DNA of 64,000 nt from Lachnospiraceae bacterium UBA7050 (GCA_002493905.1 DLAJ01000007.1:226803-290802), one strand, 5' to 3'; counted from the stretch's first letter, positions 17,172-26,996 are shown. Numbers and translations are program-made. Notes: a model not told the origin generated them from the letters alone.

Positions 17172-18796
17172 GCTCCCATCTCATAGTTCAGCCGCAGGTC
17201 CGCAAACTCCGCCCTGCAGTCCCCGACGGCATAGCAGCCGATCATCACACCCGTAAATCCTTCCACAACTTCACTTGACAAGTATTTTGCTTCCCCGGCG
17301 CCGAGATAGCGTTCTTTTCCATCCAGTTCCACAAAAAAATGATATGCGGTGTTCTCACCCTTTACAATCAGCCTTGTACTGCCTGCCGGTACCGGAAATG
17401 CCGCCTGTATGTGTTTGATGCCGCCGATATTAAGGCGCAGAATCACTTCATACTCTTCTTTCTCCGTATGTCGTCTCCGAAGCGCCGCCTCATAGTGCTC
17501 ATTTTCGCAGGAATACAGGGTGATTCCCGCCTCCGGTATGGATACGTCCTGACGTCCGCCGCAAAGATACGGCGCGTTTTCCAGCTCCTGATTTGCTGTT
17601 GTGCCGGCTTCCTGGAAATCCCTTTTATCTGCCTCCGGCCGTTTCTCTCCGCTCATTTCCCCCTCCGGCATATCCTGCACCTTAAGGGAAACTGACAGAG
17701 TGAAAGCAAATTCCTTCTGCCGCATCGCGATCATTGTCGGCGAAGCCGTATCATCAAGCGTATCGCTGCCGCCGCGGAGAATCACGCGGTCTTTTTTCAG
17801 CTCGTAGCAGCTCTCATCGGGGTGGCGCAGATAACACCAGTCAATTCCGAAATCCGTATTTTCAAATGTATATTCTTTTTTCATCTTCTGCGTAAACGTG
17901 CCCGGAAGTTCATACTCAAAATCCGCCGTGCCGTCCACGCCTGCCTGAAACCATCCGTTCCGGTCAAATTTTACCGGTATCAGGAACACTTCACGTCCCA
18001 GCGTATGATAAGGACGCCACAGGTGCATCTGGCGGAATCCGAGACAGAAAATATGCCATTCCCCGTTATAATCCTGAATCAGGTCTCCATGCCCGATACC
18101 CTGAATGATAAACGGCGCTTTGTTACGGTTTGTCAGAACCGGATTGTATGCGTAACCCTCAAACGGTCCCCATACGCTGGTACTGCGGGCATAAGTGATC
18201 ATATGTCCATACTCCGTTCCTCCCTCGGCCGCCATCAGATAATAGGAGCCGTCTATCCGGTACAGATGCGGACTCTCCAGATAACGCCCGCCGGAGCCCT
18301 GCCAGATACACCTGCTCTCTGACAGCTTTTTGCCCGTTTTCAGATCAATCTCACACTGGGTCACGCCCTCTGTGCCCTTGTCGTCGCAGCCGTTACTCAT
18401 AAAATAAGTATGTCCGTCTTCAAAATAAAGCGAAGGGTCAATACCGCCCTGCGCAACATAAATCGGATCGGACCATTCTTTCTCAATATCGTCCGTATAC
18501 ACATAAAAATTCTGATGCGTGCTCTCATTCGTCGTTACCATGTAAAAGCGCCCTTCATGATAACGGATTGTCGGAGCAAAAATACCGCCGGAGCTTCCGA
18601 CTTTTTCCAACATCACCTGGCTTTTTCTTGTGAGCACATACCCGAGCTGCTTCCAGTTAACCAAATCTTCGCTCTCAAACAGCGGCACTCCCGGAAAATA
18701 CTGGAACGAACTGCATACCATATAGTATCTGCCGTTCGCGGCGCACACACTTGGGTCCGGATAAAAACCGGAAATGACAGGATTTCTGTATTTCAT
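17162..18796 (-). CDS. GH43-family glycosidase (beta-xylosidase/alpha-L-arabinofuranosidase type)
   Basis: Probable cytoplasmic exo-acting enzyme on xylo- or arabino-oligosaccharides. 544 residues. A five-bladed propeller covers about 1-300 with the three acids: base Asp in NPVISGFYPDPSV, pKa-modulating Asp in GGIDPSLYF and acid Glu in YLESPHLYR. A C-terminal beta-sandwich (about 320-540) follows, as in GH43 beta-xylosidases. No signal peptide. The start at 18796 uses GGAGG. A Gly/Glu/Lys-rich stretch (DMPEGEMSGEKRPEADKRD) interrupts the C-terminal domain. The last codons fall in the structured repeat. GH43 specificity cannot be read from the sequence. Confidence 0.85.
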   Translation of the reverse strand: MKYRNPVISGFYPDPSVCAANGRYYMVCSSFQYFPGVPLFESEDLVNWKQLGYVLTRKSQVMLEKVGSSGGIFAPTIRYHEGRFYMVTTNESTHQNFYVYTDDIEKEWSDPIYVAQGGIDPSLYFEDGHTYFMSNGCDDKGTEGVTQCEIDLKTGKKLSESRCIWQGSGGRYLESPHLYRIDGSYYLMAAEGGTEYGHMITYARSTSVWGPFEGYAYNPVLTNRNKAPFIIQGIGHGDLIQDYNGEWHIFCLGFRQMHLWRPYHTLGREVFLIPVKFDRNGWFQAGVDGTADFEYELPGTFTQKMKKEYTFENTDFGIDWCYLRHPDESCYELKKDRVILRGGSDTLDDTASPTMIAMRQKEFAFTLSVSLKVQDMPEGEMSGEKRPEADKRDFQEAGTTANQELENAPYLCGGRQDVSIPEAGITLYSCENEHYEAALRRRHTEKEEYEVILRLNIGGIKHIQAAFPVPAGSTRLIVKGENTAYHFFVELDGKERYLGAGEAKYLSSEVVEGFTGVMIGCYAVGDCRAEFADLRLNYEMGAGI

Positions 18797-18864
18797 CGCA
18801 CTACCTCCTTTTTCCTGTATGCAGAATGATACCGCTGAATACAACCATTTTTATCGGCGTTTCC

Positions 18865-20709
18865 CTAACGGAAACTCTTTACCCAGTTGATCAGAGAATC
18901 ATGATACACATTGTCGTAGACATCCTGCCTCATGCGGTCGGTGACGTTCCCATTCTTCTCCATGATGGCGAGAATTGCCTCCTGCAGTCCGGCGATCCTT
19001 CCCCGCTCAAATGCGTCCTCTATCGCGCGGTTCACAGCCCCGTAAGCCTCGTCCTCCGCGCTGCCTGCCGCCTTATTTTCCTCCGCTGCCGCGTGGCTGC
19101 TCTTTGCTTCTGCGTTCTCCTCTGCCGCCGCATGGCTGCTCTCTGCTTCTGCGTTTTCCCCTGCCGCCGCATGGCTTCTCTCCGCTTCTCCGCTCTCCCC
19201 TGCCGCTACATGGCTGCTCTCCGCCGCATTTTCCTGCACCGCTTCTTGGCTGCTCTCTGCCGCATTTTCCTTCACCGCCGCGTCATGCTCTGTGCACATG
19301 GTTTCACTCTCTGGCACAGACGCCGCATCCGTCTCCGCAGGGTCCGCCACAAAAAGCTTCTCCGCATTTGTCAGCCAGATTTCACCCGAATTAGCTTTCA
19401 CATTGATGCAGATACTTCCATTTACGGCAGATACGTTCTGCCCCGACAGCATGCCATAAAACTCGGTATTGCTTCCGCATGGAACCGTCATCACATAGTC
19501 GCTGTCGTCGTTATTGACTGTTATGATCGCCGTTTCGTCCTGCGTATTCCTTGAAAACGCATACTGTCTGTTTGTCAGCAGAAGCTGCTGATAATCGCCG
19601 TACGACAACGCTTTTGATGCCTGCCGGATATGACCGAGCGCCCAGATCAGCTTCGTACATGCATTATCTTTCAGTGCATTCTTGTAATCGTCAAGCGAAA
19701 GTGCAGGGCGCAGGGACGCGTCGGAGAACTTTTCTTTTTTTCCTTCGATTCCAAACTCTGAACCATAATAGACGCTGGGCACACCGGGAAGCGTATAGAG
19801 CAGCACATGGACCGGCGCATAGTGCGCCTTATTATTCAGCTTCGTATAGATGCGCTCCACGTCATGGTTATCCACGAAATTATAAAGTTTTAATCCGTCA
19901 GGACGGTTCCCTCCCATCCCATACAGACGCGTCACGGTATGCGCGATCTCAAAATAGTTGTGGTCGTTATGTCCCGAATAGAGCGCTTTGTGCAGATGAT
20001 AGTTCGTTACGGAGTGCAGCGTTCCCTCGTTTACCCAGCGGGTATAATCTCCGTGAATAACTTCGCCCATCAGCCAGAATTCCGGCTTCACCTCATTTGC
20101 CACGCTCCTTAAAGCACGCATAAATTCGAAATCAAGCACATCCGCCGCGTCGAGCCGGATACCGTCGACATCGAACTCCCGCACCCAGAACCGTATCACG
20201 TCACAAATATAATCTCTCACAGCCGGATTTCTCTGATTCAGTTTTACAAGCAGATTGTAGCCGCCCCAGTTATCATACGAAAATCCATCGTTATACTCGT
20301 TGTTTCCCCAGAAATTGACATTGCAGAACCAGTCCCTGTACGCGGAGTTTTCCCTGTTTTTCTTAACATCCTGAAACGCAAAAAAATCACGTCCGACATG
20401 ATTGAACACACCGTCAAAGATCACCCGGACACCGTTTTCATGGCATGCTTTCACAAACGCCTTCAGGTCCTCATTATCTCCAAGCCTTGAGTCAAGCTTC
20501 TTATAATCCGTTGTTTCATAGCCGTGCCCCACGGACTCAAACAGCGGTCCGATATAAAGCGCATTACACCCGATTTCCCTGCAGTGCGTAATCCACGGAA
20601 TCAGCGTGTTTAACCGGTGCACCGGCTCCCCGTACGGATTTTCAGCCGGGGCTCCTGCAAGTCCCAGCGGATAAATGTGATAAAATACTGCCTCGTCATA
20701 CCATGCCAT
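18865..20709 (-). CDS. GH13 alpha-amylase-family glycosidase with Ala/Glu-rich repeat and C-terminal extension
   Basis: Cytoplasmic alpha-glucan hydrolase acting on maltodextrins or cyclodextrins. 614 residues. The barrel runs from residue 1 to about 420: VIFDGVFNHVG, the nucleophile Asp in VDGIRLDAADV, the acid/base Glu in WLMGEVIHG and the transition-state Asp in NFVDNHDVERI. After the C-terminal beta domain (to about 485) comes a linker of about 75 residues made of imperfect repeats of the ESSHAAAEENAEA type. A helical end (IEDAFERGRIAGLQEAILAI to the terminus) follows. The ATG at 20709 has AAGGAGG 8 bases upstream. The linker is unusual for a cytoplasmic enzyme. Confidence 0.87.
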   Translation of the reverse strand: MAWYDEAVFYHIYPLGLAGAPAENPYGEPVHRLNTLIPWITHCREIGCNALYIGPLFESVGHGYETTDYKKLDSRLGDNEDLKAFVKACHENGVRVIFDGVFNHVGRDFFAFQDVKKNRENSAYRDWFCNVNFWGNNEYNDGFSYDNWGGYNLLVKLNQRNPAVRDYICDVIRFWVREFDVDGIRLDAADVLDFEFMRALRSVANEVKPEFWLMGEVIHGDYTRWVNEGTLHSVTNYHLHKALYSGHNDHNYFEIAHTVTRLYGMGGNRPDGLKLYNFVDNHDVERIYTKLNNKAHYAPVHVLLYTLPGVPSVYYGSEFGIEGKKEKFSDASLRPALSLDDYKNALKDNACTKLIWALGHIRQASKALSYGDYQQLLLTNRQYAFSRNTQDETAIITVNNDDSDYVMTVPCGSNTEFYGMLSGQNVSAVNGSICINVKANSGEIWLTNAEKLFVADPAETDAASVPESETMCTEHDAAVKENAAESSQEAVQENAAESSHVAAGESGEAERSHAAAGENAEAESSHAAAEENAEAKSSHAAAEENKAAGSAEDEAYGAVNRAIEDAFERGRIAGLQEAILAIMEKNGNVTDRMRQDVYDNVYHDSLINWVKSFR

Positions 20710-20753
20710 ACTGCTGCCTCCTTCATTGTTTCTATATCCTTCTTTCAAATCCT

Positions 20754-20806
20754 GCAAGTTTGTTCTTCGAACAAACTTGCGATTGAAAAATCTTCGATTT
20801 TTCAAT
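20754..20806 (-). repeat. Two tandem perfect hairpins between channel and GH13 genes
   Basis: GCAAGTTTGTTC pairs with GAACAAACTTGC (20754-20780), and ATTGAAAAATC with GATTTTTCAAT (20782-20806), both with tiny TTC-containing loops. They begin one base after the channel stop codon and leave about 45 bp to the GH13 start. They probably act as a partial terminator or an mRNA-stabilising barrier. Confidence 0.65.
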
Positions 20807-20807
20807 T

Positions 20808-22733
20808 TTATTCTTCGCCTAACGACAAAATCACGAGCGTATCGTCCTCACCAAACGTTACCATCTCATGCTTGGACGGATTTAAGGTCACATCGTCATC
20901 CGCATTTAATTTCCATCCCATTGCGACCTCTGCATTATCCCTGACAATCTTCGTGATCGCCGCAAACGAAATCGGTTCTCCCAGCTTCACATAATTTCCT
21001 GCCGGCTTCATATAGATTTCAGAGCCTTCGGACTGTAAGAGTTCGCGGAAAATCACATGCAGGTCCAGCTCATTGGACACCTGCGCCATGATCCGGTTTG
21101 CAATCTCGCTGCCGACAATAAAATCATTGACCCTCGCAATTTTCAAAAGCTGCTGGTCTTCCGCGATCGTCACTTCACTCGTCACATTGATCTTACCCGG
21201 AAATTTCTCAACAAGGCTGCGCAGATGCAAAAGAAGCATCGCCGTCTGCGCGTCCGCTTCCTCCTCAGGAATGCCGTCCTCGCAGACTAAGAGTACATTG
21301 GTGATACCCGGTACCTTTTCATTCACAAGACTGCTCAGTATTTCCGGATCAAAAATATCGCATTGGATAAACGCCACGTCAATATATTCCAAAAGCGGCT
21401 GTACTTCGCTGACATCATAATCACGGTCGGAGGCGATCAGCACGGTCGAGCCTTTTTTTACAAAATCGTCCAGCCCGCGCAGAATATCTTTCAACGCCAG
21501 ATTCCAGTCGAGCACAAGCACATGCAGCTCCTTGCGGTCCTCTAACGGAATCACATTGGCAAGATGGCTCTCATCAGGCAGCGGCCGGCTGTCATCAAAC
21601 GCAACGACCTCCCCGTCATCATCCGAAAGCAGGATCAGATCATCCTCCGGGTGAATCACAATATCGTTTTCCGGATTAATGACGATCTCCTTTTTCCCAC
21701 CATTTCTGCGGACACCCACAAGCACCGCATTCTCAAAACGGTTGATCAGATCGCCGAACAACGTGTCCTCACAGACAAATTTGCTTCCGTCTTTATAATG
21801 CGCCTCAAAATACAGCTCCGACTTCTGATAGCTGAATACCTCTGCAAGCACAAGAGAAAGTCCGGGCTGTCTGCACACCTGCGCCATGATGCGCGCGAGC
21901 AGGTCTTCAAAGTACAAAATCTCCGTCTGGGAACGGAATTCCTCCGTCGCAATCTTCGCCGCCTCAATGCTGCGCTTATTATGAAGCAGCGTCGTAATAT
22001 TCGGCCCCCTGCCCTTCATCGTCCCCCTTTTCTGCTTGAGATAGGACGTTACGGAAAGAAGGATTCGCAGCACGTAAAAATCATTATCATTATTGACAAT
22101 AACAGCCTTCGCCATCTCTAAAGACGCCATCTCGAACAGGCTGTCCTGCGTCGGTTTCCCCTTCCGGCAGATGATCTCGGTTGTACGGAATCCCTCGCCC
22201 TTAAAATGCTCGCGGATCGCCTGCTCCATCTCCTCTTTATCCACATCATCCAAAACGACGACAACGCCGCGCGGCTGGTTTGCATTCGCCTCTACCAGCT
22301 CTTCCAGAATCGAAAAAATATTCGAATCAAACCCGATAATGACTGTGTGGTCTTTCTCGATGATCTGCGAATGACCCTTCCTAAGATCGGACATTTTACG
22401 GTCAAGCGCGCTGCCGATGATTCCGATCAGGGCGCCCATCAATACCATACCAAACAGCGTGACAACCAGCATCAGCGCGAGCAGCGGTTTGTTCGCTGTG
22501 CCGTCCGCCGTGATCGTTCCCTGATCGATCAGGTGCATCAGACTGCTCCATACGCCGCCCGCAGTCGTCTCCTCATTGTCAAACGAGGAACCCGCGATCC
22601 CAAAAAACAATACGATGATAAACGCGGCAATCAGCAGCATGACAAACTGTGCGCCCACGCCCTTCGACATATATTTATCAAACTGATAATTTAACTTTTT
22701 GACCCACTTCGGTCTTCTTTTCTTTCCGTCCAT
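20808..22733 (-). CDS. CASTOR/POLLUX/SYM8-like ion channel protein with RCK/TrkA-N domains
   Basis: Membrane cation channel subunit of the family first known from plant nuclear calcium channels and found in bacteria. 641 residues. TM1 is at about 28-50 (GVGAQFVMLLIAAFIIVLFF), a pore loop follows around LMHLIDQGTITADGT, and TM2 is at about 84-106. Two RCK-like Rossmann domains fill the rest, the first starting HTVIIGFDSNIFSILEELVE and the second ELHVLVLDWNLALKDIL. The N-terminus is basic and cytoplasmic. The ATG at 22733 follows GGAGGGGG. Conducted ion and ligand are unknown. Confidence 0.82.
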   Translation of the reverse strand: MDGKKRRPKWVKKLNYQFDKYMSKGVGAQFVMLLIAAFIIVLFFGIAGSSFDNEETTAGGVWSSLMHLIDQGTITADGTANKPLLALMLVVTLFGMVLMGALIGIIGSALDRKMSDLRKGHSQIIEKDHTVIIGFDSNIFSILEELVEANANQPRGVVVVLDDVDKEEMEQAIREHFKGEGFRTTEIICRKGKPTQDSLFEMASLEMAKAVIVNNDNDFYVLRILLSVTSYLKQKRGTMKGRGPNITTLLHNKRSIEAAKIATEEFRSQTEILYFEDLLARIMAQVCRQPGLSLVLAEVFSYQKSELYFEAHYKDGSKFVCEDTLFGDLINRFENAVLVGVRRNGGKKEIVINPENDIVIHPEDDLILLSDDDGEVVAFDDSRPLPDESHLANVIPLEDRKELHVLVLDWNLALKDILRGLDDFVKKGSTVLIASDRDYDVSEVQPLLEYIDVAFIQCDIFDPEILSSLVNEKVPGITNVLLVCEDGIPEEEADAQTAMLLLHLRSLVEKFPGKINVTSEVTIAEDQQLLKIARVNDFIVGSEIANRIMAQVSNELDLHVIFRELLQSEGSEIYMKPAGNYVKLGEPISFAAITKIVRDNAEVAMGWKLNADDDVTLNPSKHEMVTFGEDDTLVILSLGEE

Positions 22734-22763
22734 AATCCCCCTCCGATACCGTCTGTCTTTTTT

Positions 22764-23381
22764 CTAACGTACAATCCGGACAATCGCTTCTTTTCCTCCG
22801 GCACAGCCACGCCCTGCCAGCGCCTCCACAATCCCGCGCATCCTCTCATTCATCAGATGGTACATCGTCCGCTTCTCCCAGCAGATTCCCTCCAGATATT
22901 CCCGCTGCTTCACGTCAAGCCCAAGCTGCGCAAATCCGTCCGGCAATTTCAGCTTGCCAAAGTCACAGGCAGCATAAACTCGCTCCCCGCATTCTTCCGT
23001 TTCCGGTTCTTTTTCCACACGGCGGAAACTCTTTTTTCCGTATTTTCCCTCTTCCTGCACATAAATATAAGTCTTTCGCTCCGCTGCGCATCCGCTTTCG
23101 GGATGCTCTCTTAACAGAACCCCCGTATCGAGCAGATACTTCGTATACGCCTGGCGGACGCGCTCATAAGACACCGGAAAGCTCAGGCGCGCATGAACCT
23201 CTTTTGCAGTAAACCCAAGTCCGGCAAGATGCCTGATGGCCCCGCCGCATGCCACATCAAATGTAAAATCGGACAGCGCCTGTCCAAACTCCCGGCTCAT
23301 TTTACCCTGCACGTCCCGTTCTGCACATCCGTCTCTATGCAGTTGTCCGTCCCCGTAACTTCCCGTTCCGTTCTCCGTCAT
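22764..23381 (-). CDS. Hypothetical protein, possible winged-helix-like N-terminal half
   Basis: I do not recognise this family. 205 residues from the ATG at 23379-23381, which has no good ribosome site. A start at 23300 (MSREFGQAL) with AGGG just upstream would give 178 residues and may be the true one. The segment GFTAKEVHARLSFPVSYERVRQAYTKYL looks like a helix-turn-helix or wing, followed by a basic/acidic stretch and a C-terminal helix ending in a Gly/Cys-rich turn. It lies 30 bp upstream of the channel gene and may be co-transcribed with it. Confidence 0.5.
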   Translation of the reverse strand: MTENGTGSYGDGQLHRDGCAERDVQGKMSREFGQALSDFTFDVACGGAIRHLAGLGFTAKEVHARLSFPVSYERVRQAYTKYLLDTGVLLREHPESGCAAERKTYIYVQEEGKYGKKSFRRVEKEPETEECGERVYAACDFGKLKLPDGFAQLGLDVKQREYLEGICWEKRTMYHLMNERMRGIVEALAGRGCAGGKEAIVRIVR

Positions 23382-23572
23382 ACGTTTTCACTTTGCAAAT
23401 GCGGATGATAGGTTCTTCGTCATTTTCATTTTGATCTGCCTATATGCTGTAACAGATCACGACCTTATTTAGTTTATCAAAAAAGACGCCTGCGCGCAAG
23501 TCCGCGCCCGGGAATCCCTTCGCTAAACCAACATTTTATCGCCATATAGCGGCCGCTCCCAGCCGGAAGCTC

Positions 23573-23603
23573 AAAAAAAGCCGCGCTTAAAAAAGCGCGG
23601 CTT
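23573..23603 (-). terminator. Rho-independent terminator after the FtsX-type permease gene
   Basis: AAGCCGCGCTT and AAGCGCGGCTT form an 11-bp stem with a 4-base loop; on the minus strand it is followed by a run of 7 T. It ends the ABC module. Confidence 0.9.
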
Positions 23604-23617
23604 CCTGCTAGACAGAT

Positions 23618-25975
23618 TTATTCCCCTGCCAGCATGCTGACCGGATCGATCTTTCGTATCCTGACCGAAGTGAAAAACGATGCGGCAAGCGCAACAAACA
23701 CGATTCCGACAGTCGTTATGAGCATCCATATGGGCGGCACAAACATCGCCGCCTGTTTAATGCCGCAGAATGACAGGCAGACAACCACAAGCGGCTCAAA
23801 CAGAAATTCGCTCAATACCGCCCCCAGAAGTGCCCCCGCCCCGATCACCGGAAGATTCATCAGCATCGTCTGCGTAATAAGCTGCATCGTCGTGAAACCA
23901 AGCGCTTTCTGAATGCCGAAATTTCTGCGCTCCTTGATCAGCTTTGACCGGATCAGCAGGACCTCCACAAGTACCACCACAAACAGAGTGATCAACACAA
24001 ACAGCACGCAGATTGCCTTCATGACGGACACGATACTCCCCATCGTATTATCAACCAGCTTTTGGGAGTCTGCCACAGACAGGGCCGGGAATACTTCCAG
24101 AATGTGCTCCGACACTTCCTCCATCCGCACGCCTTCTTTCAGATAACAGTACACCTGCACAATTCCAATTCCGGGGTCTAAACGTCTCATGCCTTCCTCA
24201 CTCATCATCGCCTTTAATCCCATATTGTTCATTTTCTGATCGATGCCGCAGACCACATAGTCAAGGCGCCGCCCGCTCTCAGTCACATAAACGCTGTCTC
24301 CGGGCGTGACGTTCAGGCGTTCTGCAATGCTTGTCGTCAGGACGATCTCGTTTTCATATTCAGGGAGTCTGCCCTCCACGATCATTTCATTTTGAATCTC
24401 CTTCGGATCGCGCCAATAGTCGCAGGTTACCTCCGTCTCCGAATCCGCGCTTTCAATATGAACCGAGGTATTGCCGTAAAAGAGAACGCTTTCCATCTCA
24501 TCCCAGCCGGCAAGCTCCACGCCCGCCTGCTCCACGCCGTCTCCGGTAACCAGAATATCTCCAGCCTCTACGCCGACCATCTTTAACAGATTGTCCGTGC
24601 GGACCGCAAAATTTTCATATATTCCAAAACCTGTGCATGACGAAAACGAAAGCAGCGTCACGATGCAGAACACCGAGATGGTCTTTCCTTTTTCCCCGAA
24701 CAGATTCTTTCCCGCAAGCACAAGCGGTCTCGGAAGCCGGCTTTTCTCAAACGGGAAATGGTTCCGCTTAAAATTATGCGCGGATATTCCTCCCCTGAGC
24801 GCGTCTAAGACCGACGCCCTCCGATACGCGCGCCCGCTAAGCTGCGCGACTCCCGATACGATCATTAAAAGCCCCGCCACGGTCACAAGCGCCGCGCCCG
24901 CATGAAACCTCTGGCTCCAGCTTAAGCCGAGCATCATGCCCTGAATGCTGCCGACCAGACTGCTTCCCAGCATGCCCAGCACAACGCCCGCAAGAGATGC
25001 CAGAAAAGTGATCAGCGCCATCTCGAGCATAACGGAGCGCCCGAGCTGCCTGCTCGTATAACCCGCAGCCTGCAGAATCCCGATATTTTTGCGGTTCATC
25101 TCCATAAAATTATGAATGCTGAACCGGACAATGATCAGTGCAACCACAATGAGCAGCAGGGAAAAGATGAGTATGACGCTCATACTGATCTTTGACAGCA
25201 TACCGACGCCGCCTTTCATCGTCTTCCAGTTCATCCCCAGATTAATCGAATTGCTGAGCTCCGGCACCTCCGCGGTGAGAATCTGTAAGATTTTGTGTTC
25301 AAATTCGAGGCTTGCCGGCGCTCCCCCATGCAGGCGCACACGGTGACATACTGCGCGCGCAGCCTCCGCTTCGTTTTCCTCCTGGATCTCGTCCATCCGG
25401 GCGCTGCTTATATAACAGCTATAGGCGTTTACGTTCAGCGGCGTTGCAAACACCGGGTCCTCCACAAAGCCCGATACCGTAAAGGAATATTCCCTATCCC
25501 CTGCGGTCAGATAAAATTTGTCTCCCACGTGAAACTCACCCGTCGATTTCATATAATAAGGCAGCAGAATACTGTCCTCTTGTATCACGGCACCCTCGCT
25601 GCCCGCCAGCGTTGAGATTGTCCGCTCTTCCTCAATCCGGCTAAGGATGAACATGGTCTGTTTTGATTCATCCTCCGTCCCGCTCCGGTATTCCGCATTG
25701 ACAAAAAACAGACACTCAGACGATTCATACTCCTCGACTTCCTCCTGCTTTAGAACGATATCCCTGATCCGGTCCGCGCCCTGATTGCTGATATAAATGA
25801 AATCCGCCGTATGCGCCCGCTCATAGGCGTGATCGAGCATGCTGTTTAATCCGGCAAAAACAGATATGCCCGTATAGAGAAGCAGTGCTGCAAGCGCAAT
25901 CAGAAATGCCAGAACCCCCACATCCCTTTTTTTCTTTTTGATATTGCTCCGAACAATAAACCATAATGCTTCCAT
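23618..25975 (-). CDS. ABC transporter permease with two FtsX domains
   Basis: Membrane subunit of a MacB/Bce-like exporter or antimicrobial-peptide resistance pump. 785 residues: TM1 at about 20-42 (VGVLAFLIALAALLLYTGISV), a large extracytoplasmic domain to about 250, three TM helices forming FtsX domain 1 (about 265-385), a further TM near 435, a second extracytoplasmic domain, and a C-terminal FtsX domain 2 (about 650-780). The start at 25975 uses GGAGG that is part of the 140-bp repeat element. The ATPase gene is upstream on the same strand; the response regulator and kinase farther upstream probably control the pump. Confidence 0.85.
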   Translation of the reverse strand: MEALWFIVRSNIKKKKRDVGVLAFLIALAALLLYTGISVFAGLNSMLDHAYERAHTADFIYISNQGADRIRDIVLKQEEVEEYESSECLFFVNAEYRSGTEDESKQTMFILSRIEEERTISTLAGSEGAVIQEDSILLPYYMKSTGEFHVGDKFYLTAGDREYSFTVSGFVEDPVFATPLNVNAYSCYISSARMDEIQEENEAEAARAVCHRVRLHGGAPASLEFEHKILQILTAEVPELSNSINLGMNWKTMKGGVGMLSKISMSVILIFSLLLIVVALIIVRFSIHNFMEMNRKNIGILQAAGYTSRQLGRSVMLEMALITFLASLAGVVLGMLGSSLVGSIQGMMLGLSWSQRFHAGAALVTVAGLLMIVSGVAQLSGRAYRRASVLDALRGGISAHNFKRNHFPFEKSRLPRPLVLAGKNLFGEKGKTISVFCIVTLLSFSSCTGFGIYENFAVRTDNLLKMVGVEAGDILVTGDGVEQAGVELAGWDEMESVLFYGNTSVHIESADSETEVTCDYWRDPKEIQNEMIVEGRLPEYENEIVLTTSIAERLNVTPGDSVYVTESGRRLDYVVCGIDQKMNNMGLKAMMSEEGMRRLDPGIGIVQVYCYLKEGVRMEEVSEHILEVFPALSVADSQKLVDNTMGSIVSVMKAICVLFVLITLFVVVLVEVLLIRSKLIKERRNFGIQKALGFTTMQLITQTMLMNLPVIGAGALLGAVLSEFLFEPLVVVCLSFCGIKQAAMFVPPIWMLITTVGIVFVALAASFFTSVRIRKIDPVSMLAGE

Positions 25976-26115
25976 CTAATCCTCCATGTCAGAGCAGTTT
26001 ACTGCGATGACACGCGTCGGAAATTTCAGATTTCCGACTGCGATCAAGGCATATTTGAGGCTCTGACTCAAATTGCCGGTTGAAAAATAAGCTATCAAGC
26101 TTATTTTTCAACCTA
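25976..26115 (-). repeat. Structured 140-bp intergenic element (copy 2)
   Basis: It is identical over 140 bp to 38878-39017. In + strand order it has an outer stem GTCAGAGC/GCTCTGAC enclosing a GTCGGAAAT/ATTTCCGAC hairpin. A separate 16-bp stem hairpin follows (GGTTGAAAAATAAGC with GCTTATTTTTCAACC). It lies between the ABC ATPase and permease genes of one module. Its minus-strand 3' end supplies the GGAGG of the permease gene. Confidence 0.85.
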
Positions 26116-26156
26116 ATCCTCCATACCGCTGAATGCCCGCACATTAGGGCGTCAGC

Positions 26157-26912
26157 TTACCATCCCATCTCCTGCAAAAAACCGCGCAGCTTCTCATGCC
26201 GCTTTTCGTCCCCGCTCTCATATGCACCGAGAATGCATTCTCCGGTGATCACACCGTCTTTCAGGTAGAGAACACGGTTCCCCCTCCTCGCAGACTTCAT
26301 GTCGTGCGTTACCATCACAATGCTCTGTCCCCTGCGGTTTAAGTCCGTAAACAGGTTTAAGACATGCTCGGCATTCTGGGAATTCAGCGCACCCGTCGGC
26401 TCATCCGCAAACAGGATTTCCGGCTCATTGATAATACCGCGCACAACCGCAACGCGCTGCTGCTCTCCGCCGGAAAGCTGCACCGGGAATTTTCCAAACG
26501 ACTGCTCCTCCACGCCGACCTGTTTCAGCAGCTCCTTCGCGCGCGCCGCAACCGCCCTGCGGTTTTTGCCCACCAAAAGACCGCACACAATGATGTTGTC
26601 AAGCACGCTCATCGTATCGTTTAAGTAATTCTGCTGAAACACAAATCCGCAGTGCTTCCGCCGGAACACCGCAAGCGCGTCGCTGCCAAGTCCCGAAATC
26701 TCTTCCCCCTGATACGAAACGCTTCCGAGCGTCGGACGGTCCATGCCCGAAAGCGCATAGAGCAGCGTGCTCTTCCCCGAACCGGAATTTCCCATAATCA
26801 CAGTAAAATCCCCCTGCTCCACAGAAAGATTTAAGTTTTTGAGCACATGCTGCTGCACGCTCTCGTTGGAAAATGTCTTACACAAATCTTTTGCTGTTAA
26901 AATACTGCCCAT
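26157..26912 (-). CDS. ABC transporter ATP-binding protein (LolD/MacB/Bce type)
   Basis: Powers the adjacent FtsX-type permease. 251 residues. Walker A GNSGSGKST at about 41-49, Q-loop FVFQQNYLNDTMSVLDNI, signature LSGGEQQRVAVVRG, Walker B ILFADEPTGALNSQN and H-loop MVTHDMKSA are all intact. A C-terminal tail of about 30 residues follows. The start at 26912 has AGGAGA upstream. The gap of 181 bp to the permease gene is large for such a pair and holds the structured repeat. Confidence 0.92.
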   Translation of the reverse strand: MGSILTAKDLCKTFSNESVQQHVLKNLNLSVEQGDFTVIMGNSGSGKSTLLYALSGMDRPTLGSVSYQGEEISGLGSDALAVFRRKHCGFVFQQNYLNDTMSVLDNIIVCGLLVGKNRRAVAARAKELLKQVGVEEQSFGKFPVQLSGGEQQRVAVVRGIINEPEILFADEPTGALNSQNAEHVLNLFTDLNRRGQSIVMVTHDMKSARRGNRVLYLKDGVITGECILGAYESGDEKRHEKLRGFLQEMGW

Positions 26913-26944
26913 TCTGTTTTCTCCTGTTCCTTTCCGTAGTCTGA

Positions 26945-26996
26945 AGTACGAAAGTAAACTTTCGTACTCTTGAAATTTGTGCCCGCTGAAGCGGGC
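26945..26996 (-). repeat. Two tandem hairpins upstream of the ABC ATPase gene
   Basis: AGTACGAAAGT pairs with ACTTTCGTACT (26945-26968) and GCCCGCT with AGCGGGC (26981-26996). They form the 5' leader of the ATPase gene. The 26913-27104 stretch has no gene. Confidence 0.6.

Noticed and set aside
19070..19280. Possible CRISPR-like or minisatellite array
   Set aside because: The repeats are in frame within the GH13 gene and encode Ala/Glu/Ser units; they are not spaced by unique spacers of constant length.
26157..26912. Naming the ABC pair and two-component system as BceRS-BceAB
   Set aside because: The kinase has a large extracellular domain and the permease has a two-FtsX layout with a large domain after the first helix; the Bce signature could not be confirmed.
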